64,000 nucleotides of DNA from Streptomyces sp. MRC013 (lineage in GTDB: Bacteria; Actinomycetota; Actinomycetes; Streptomycetales; Streptomycetaceae): assembly GCF_023614235.1 (NCBI RefSeq), contig NZ_CP094264.1:558001-622000 (forward strand). The letters are read 5' to 3'. Below, one piece after another: positions 61,731 through 64,000 of the stretch. The translations under genes and the position numbers were made by a program. The notes beneath the pieces are model-generated. The model ran no database searches. It was not told the DNA's origin and was given only the letters and a program-made list of their open reading frames with translations. How positions within the stretch are numbered: position 1 is the stretch's first letter; every line of letters begins with the position of its first letter.

Positions 61731-63566
61731 TCAGCTCGTCCGCTCCACGTCCATCGCGCCGCGCCACACCCTCACGTCGAGGGTGATGTAGTCGCTGGGG
61801 TCGGATTCGGGCGAGAAGCCGACGACGGTCAGCAGGGCCACGTCCCCGGCGCCGTTCTGCAGGCACATGCGGGATCCCTTGGACATCTGCGAGTCGTCGA
61901 CGGAGGTGGTGAAGCGCGTCTCGTCGAGGCAGGTGTCCAGCGAGCCGGCCTGTCCGCTGCGCAGGAGCACCAGGCGGCCGCTGCTCGGCGTGGAGACGCC
62001 GGACATGCCGTAGAAGACGTCTCCGCCGTCCTCCTTCGGCTTCACCGGGTCGTCCGCGAGGGACAGCTCGTACCCCTCCGTGAGGTCGATGCCCTTGAAG
62101 TCGACCGGCTCCGGCGGGGTGGCGGGGGCACCGTCCGGGGACGGGGTGCCGCCGGCGCCCGCGTCGGCGCCCGTACCGGCGTCCTCGCCGGCCCGGTCGC
62201 CCTCCTCCCTGCCGGTGGTGTCCGCGGAGGCGGGCGGGGTGTCGGGCGTGCCGGAGGCGGCGCCCTGCGCCTGGCCGGTGGGGTCGGTCCTCCCGTTCAG
62301 GAGGGCGTACGCGGTGGCGCCGCCCGCGACGGCGAAGGCGACGACCGCGGCGGTGGCGATCAGCGCGGCCCGGGACCTGCGCTTCGGCGCGGGCGCCGGT
62401 GCCGGGGCGGGCGCGCCGGGGCCGTACGGCGCGGCGCCGACGGTCGGGTGGGCGTACGGGTGCGGCGGGGGCGTGGGGGCGTGGCCGGGGCCCGCGACGG
62501 GCGGGGGGCCGAAGCCCTGCGGCGGCGCGGACGGCGCGGCGTGGGCGGTGGCGGAGTGCGTGGGGGCGGGGGTCGCGGGACCGGTGGCCGGGGCGCCGGA
62601 CCCGGCGGGCGGCGCGGCCGGCGGGGGCGGCGTCGTGGCGGCGGCCGGGGCCGGGGCGGCGGTGCGGGTGGTGATGTCGGCGGCGACGGCGCCGGGCAGC
62701 CATTCCTCGGGACGGCGCAACGCGGTCTGGTCGCTGGCCCGGTGGCACATCGTCAGCACCTCGGCGACGGACGGACGGACGGCCGGGTCCTTCGCCAGGC
62801 AGCGGGTGACCAGCTCGCGCAGCCGGTCGGGGAGCCCGTCCAGCGAGGGCTCCTCGTGCACGATGCGGTAGAGCACCCCGTGCGAGGTGCCCTCGCCGAA
62901 CGCGGGGCTGCCCAGCGCGGCGTACGCGGCGACCTGCCCGAGCGCGAACACGTCGGTCGCGGGCGTCACCGTGCTTCCGGCGGCCTGCTCCGGCGCCATG
63001 AAGGCAGGCGTGCCGACGGTGACGCCGCTGCTGGTGAGCGACGTGGCGTCGGCGGCGCGGGCGATGCCGAAGTCGATGACGCGCGGCCCGTCGGCGGCGA
63101 GGAGGACGTTGCCGGGCTTCAGGTCGCGGTGGACGATGCCCGCGCCGTGGATGACCTGGAGGGCCTCGGCGACGCCGGCGACCAGCAGCAGCACCGTGTC
63201 GACGGGCATCGGGCCGTGCTTCTGGACGGCGTCGGCGAGGGAGGGGCCGGGGACGTACGCGGTGGCGAGCCACGGCTCGCGGGCGTCGGTGTCGGCGTCG
63301 ATGACCGGCGCGGTGTAGAGGCCCTGGACGCGCTGCGCGGCCTGGACCTCCCGGGCGAAGCGGCGCCGGAACTCGGCGTCCTGTGCGAAGTCGGGCCGGA
63401 TCACCTTGATGGCGACGGGGCGGCCGCCCGGCGTGTACGACAGGTAGACCTTGCCCATGCCGCCGGCGCCGAGACGCGCCGCGAGCCGGTACCCCGCGAC
63501 GGAACGCGGATCGTCCCCCTCCAGCGGCTGGAAGACGGTTCCCCCATGGTGCTGACCACCACTCAT
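61731..63566 (-). CDS. Membrane Ser/Thr protein kinase (PknB/Hanks type)
   Basis: A 611-residue eukaryotic-like kinase. The kinase domain (about residues 20-275) has LGAGGMGKVYLSYTPGG, the Lys in PVAIKVIRPD, IVHRDLKPGNVLL, VIDFGIARA and GTPAFMAPEQ. A long Pro/Ala-rich linker follows, then a membrane helix (RAALIATAAVVAFAVAGGAT) and an extracellular beta-rich domain (CLDETRFTTSVDDS, RMCLQNGAGDVALLTVVGFS). There are no PASTA repeats. Start ATG 63566 has GGAG 10 bases upstream. Probably senses an external ligand or cell-wall state. Confidence 0.93.
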   Translation of the reverse strand: MSGGQHHGGTVFQPLEGDDPRSVAGYRLAARLGAGGMGKVYLSYTPGGRPVAIKVIRPDFAQDAEFRRRFAREVQAAQRVQGLYTAPVIDADTDAREPWLATAYVPGPSLADAVQKHGPMPVDTVLLLVAGVAEALQVIHGAGIVHRDLKPGNVLLAADGPRVIDFGIARAADATSLTSSGVTVGTPAFMAPEQAAGSTVTPATDVFALGQVAAYAALGSPAFGEGTSHGVLYRIVHEEPSLDGLPDRLRELVTRCLAKDPAVRPSVAEVLTMCHRASDQTALRRPEEWLPGAVAADITTRTAAPAPAAATTPPPPAAPPAGSGAPATGPATPAPTHSATAHAAPSAPPQGFGPPPVAGPGHAPTPPPHPYAHPTVGAAPYGPGAPAPAPAPAPKRRSRAALIATAAVVAFAVAGGATAYALLNGRTDPTGQAQGAASGTPDTPPASADTTGREEGDRAGEDAGTGADAGAGGTPSPDGAPATPPEPVDFKGIDLTEGYELSLADDPVKPKEDGGDVFYGMSGVSTPSSGRLVLLRSGQAGSLDTCLDETRFTTSVDDSQMSKGSRMCLQNGAGDVALLTVVGFSPESDPSDYITLDVRVWRGAMDVERTS

Positions 63567-63698
63567 CGATCCATGTCTCCTGAAAAGGCCCCACCGCGCG
63601 CGGTGTGTTGCGTGAACGGCACTGCGGTGCCGGACCCGCACCCTATCCAAGCGGGACGCCGGGGCTCCACGCGCGAGCGGACGCGGTATGCACTCCTC

Positions 63699-64000
63699 GT
63701 GGACGGTACGAGAGCGGGCGAGACCGCAGCGGCCCCTTCCCCTCCGGCGCCGGTCGCCGGCCTGCTGCTCGCGGCGGGCGGCGGCAGGCGGCTCGGGGGC
63801 GGCCGAAGGCCCTGTTGGAGTACGGCGGGCGGCCGTTGGCGGAGCACGCGGTGACCGCGCTGCGGGCGGCCGGGTGCGGGCCGGTGCACGTGGTGCTGGG
63901 CGCCGCGGCCCGGGCCGTGCGGGAGGGGGCGGACCTCACGGGGTGCGTGCTGGTGGAGAACCCGGAGTGGGAGCGGGGCATGGCCTCGTCGCTGCGGGCG
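63699..64000 (+). pseudogene. MobA-like nucleotidyltransferase, frameshifted and cut by window end
   Basis: GTG 63699 leads into VAGLLLAAGGGRRLGG, the nucleotide-binding start of MobA-like NTP transferases (molybdopterin cytidylyl/guanylyl transferase-like). A five-G run at 63795-63799 is one base short; restoring it gives RPKALLEYGGRPLAEHAVTA, then VHVVLGAAARAV and ENPEWERGMASSLRA up to the window edge. The catalytic domain is otherwise normal. Confidence 0.75.

Overview
The window is very GC-rich DNA that reads as a Streptomyces chromosome. Pointers are extreme third-position GC codon use, GTG/TTG starts, the ethylmalonyl-CoA (ccr/meaA-type) operon next to psd-pssA, a fused Ada/AlkA repair protein beside ogt, and several IS families common in the genus. 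No rRNA, tRNA or CRISPR array was recognised.

Layout. 1-3.4 kb: end of an ethylmalonyl-CoA pathway operon (mutase, malyl-CoA lyase family, MaoC hydratase, acyl-CoA dehydrogenase). 3.5-5.1 kb: phosphatidylserine decarboxylase and synthase. 5.2-19.2 kb: housekeeping and orphan genes (glycerate kinase, BCCT transporter, TipAS-like protein, VapB-like protein, membrane-anchored PstS-like protein, ogt and ada/alkA, FMN reductase/TetR pair, Asp-box beta-propeller). 19.3-29.6 kb: carotenoid-desaturase-like oxidoreductase, inositol-phosphatase family enzyme, an arginine/ornithine catabolic set (Lrp, DDAH-like, RocD), gamma-glutamyltransferase and a CocE-type hydrolase. 29.6-38.1 kb: exonuclease III, a truncated S41 protease, an iron-siderophore ABC transporter, a 2-oxoglutarate oxygenase and a ROK sugar kinase. 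38.1-45.5 kb: a decayed zone of pseudogenes and insertion sequences (IS701, IS5, IS110). 45.7-60.65 kb: an intact phosphonate biosynthetic gene cluster. 60.65-61.3 kb: more IS and recombinase debris. 61.7-64 kb: a Ser/Thr kinase and a partial MobA-like gene.

The main discovery is the phosphonate cluster. A PEP mutase carrying the diagnostic EDK-x5-NS motif and a two-subunit phosphonopyruvate decarboxylase should make phosphonoacetaldehyde. A DRE-TIM aldolase of the type used for rhizocticin (RhiG) could join it to a keto acid such as oxaloacetate, and a class V aminotransferase could install the amine. An HPr-kinase-like protein and a YjbQ-family protein are inserted in the same translationally coupled operon and may do the late phosphorylation/elimination chemistry. 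Two ATP-grasp ligases suggest the phosphono amino acid is built into a small peptide, and an MFS protein may export it. At the front sit a dedicated aspartate kinase, an amino-acid permease and a homoserine dehydrogenase. These make sense if the product is an APPA-like inhibitor of threonine synthase. This assignment is inference from gene content; no product can be read from DNA.

The cluster looks mobile. It and its IS elements (about 41.6-60.8 kb) split a tyrosine-recombinase-like gene: the C-terminal half lies at 40.8-41.6 kb and the N-terminal half at 60.8-61.1 kb, same strand. IS701 remnants in the same orientation lie at both junctions.

Quality warning: at least seven conserved genes outside the cluster carry single-base indels in short G/C runs. 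Several of these probably reflect sequencing error, so affected genes are described as frameshifted rather than dead. No such lesion was seen inside the phosphonate cluster.
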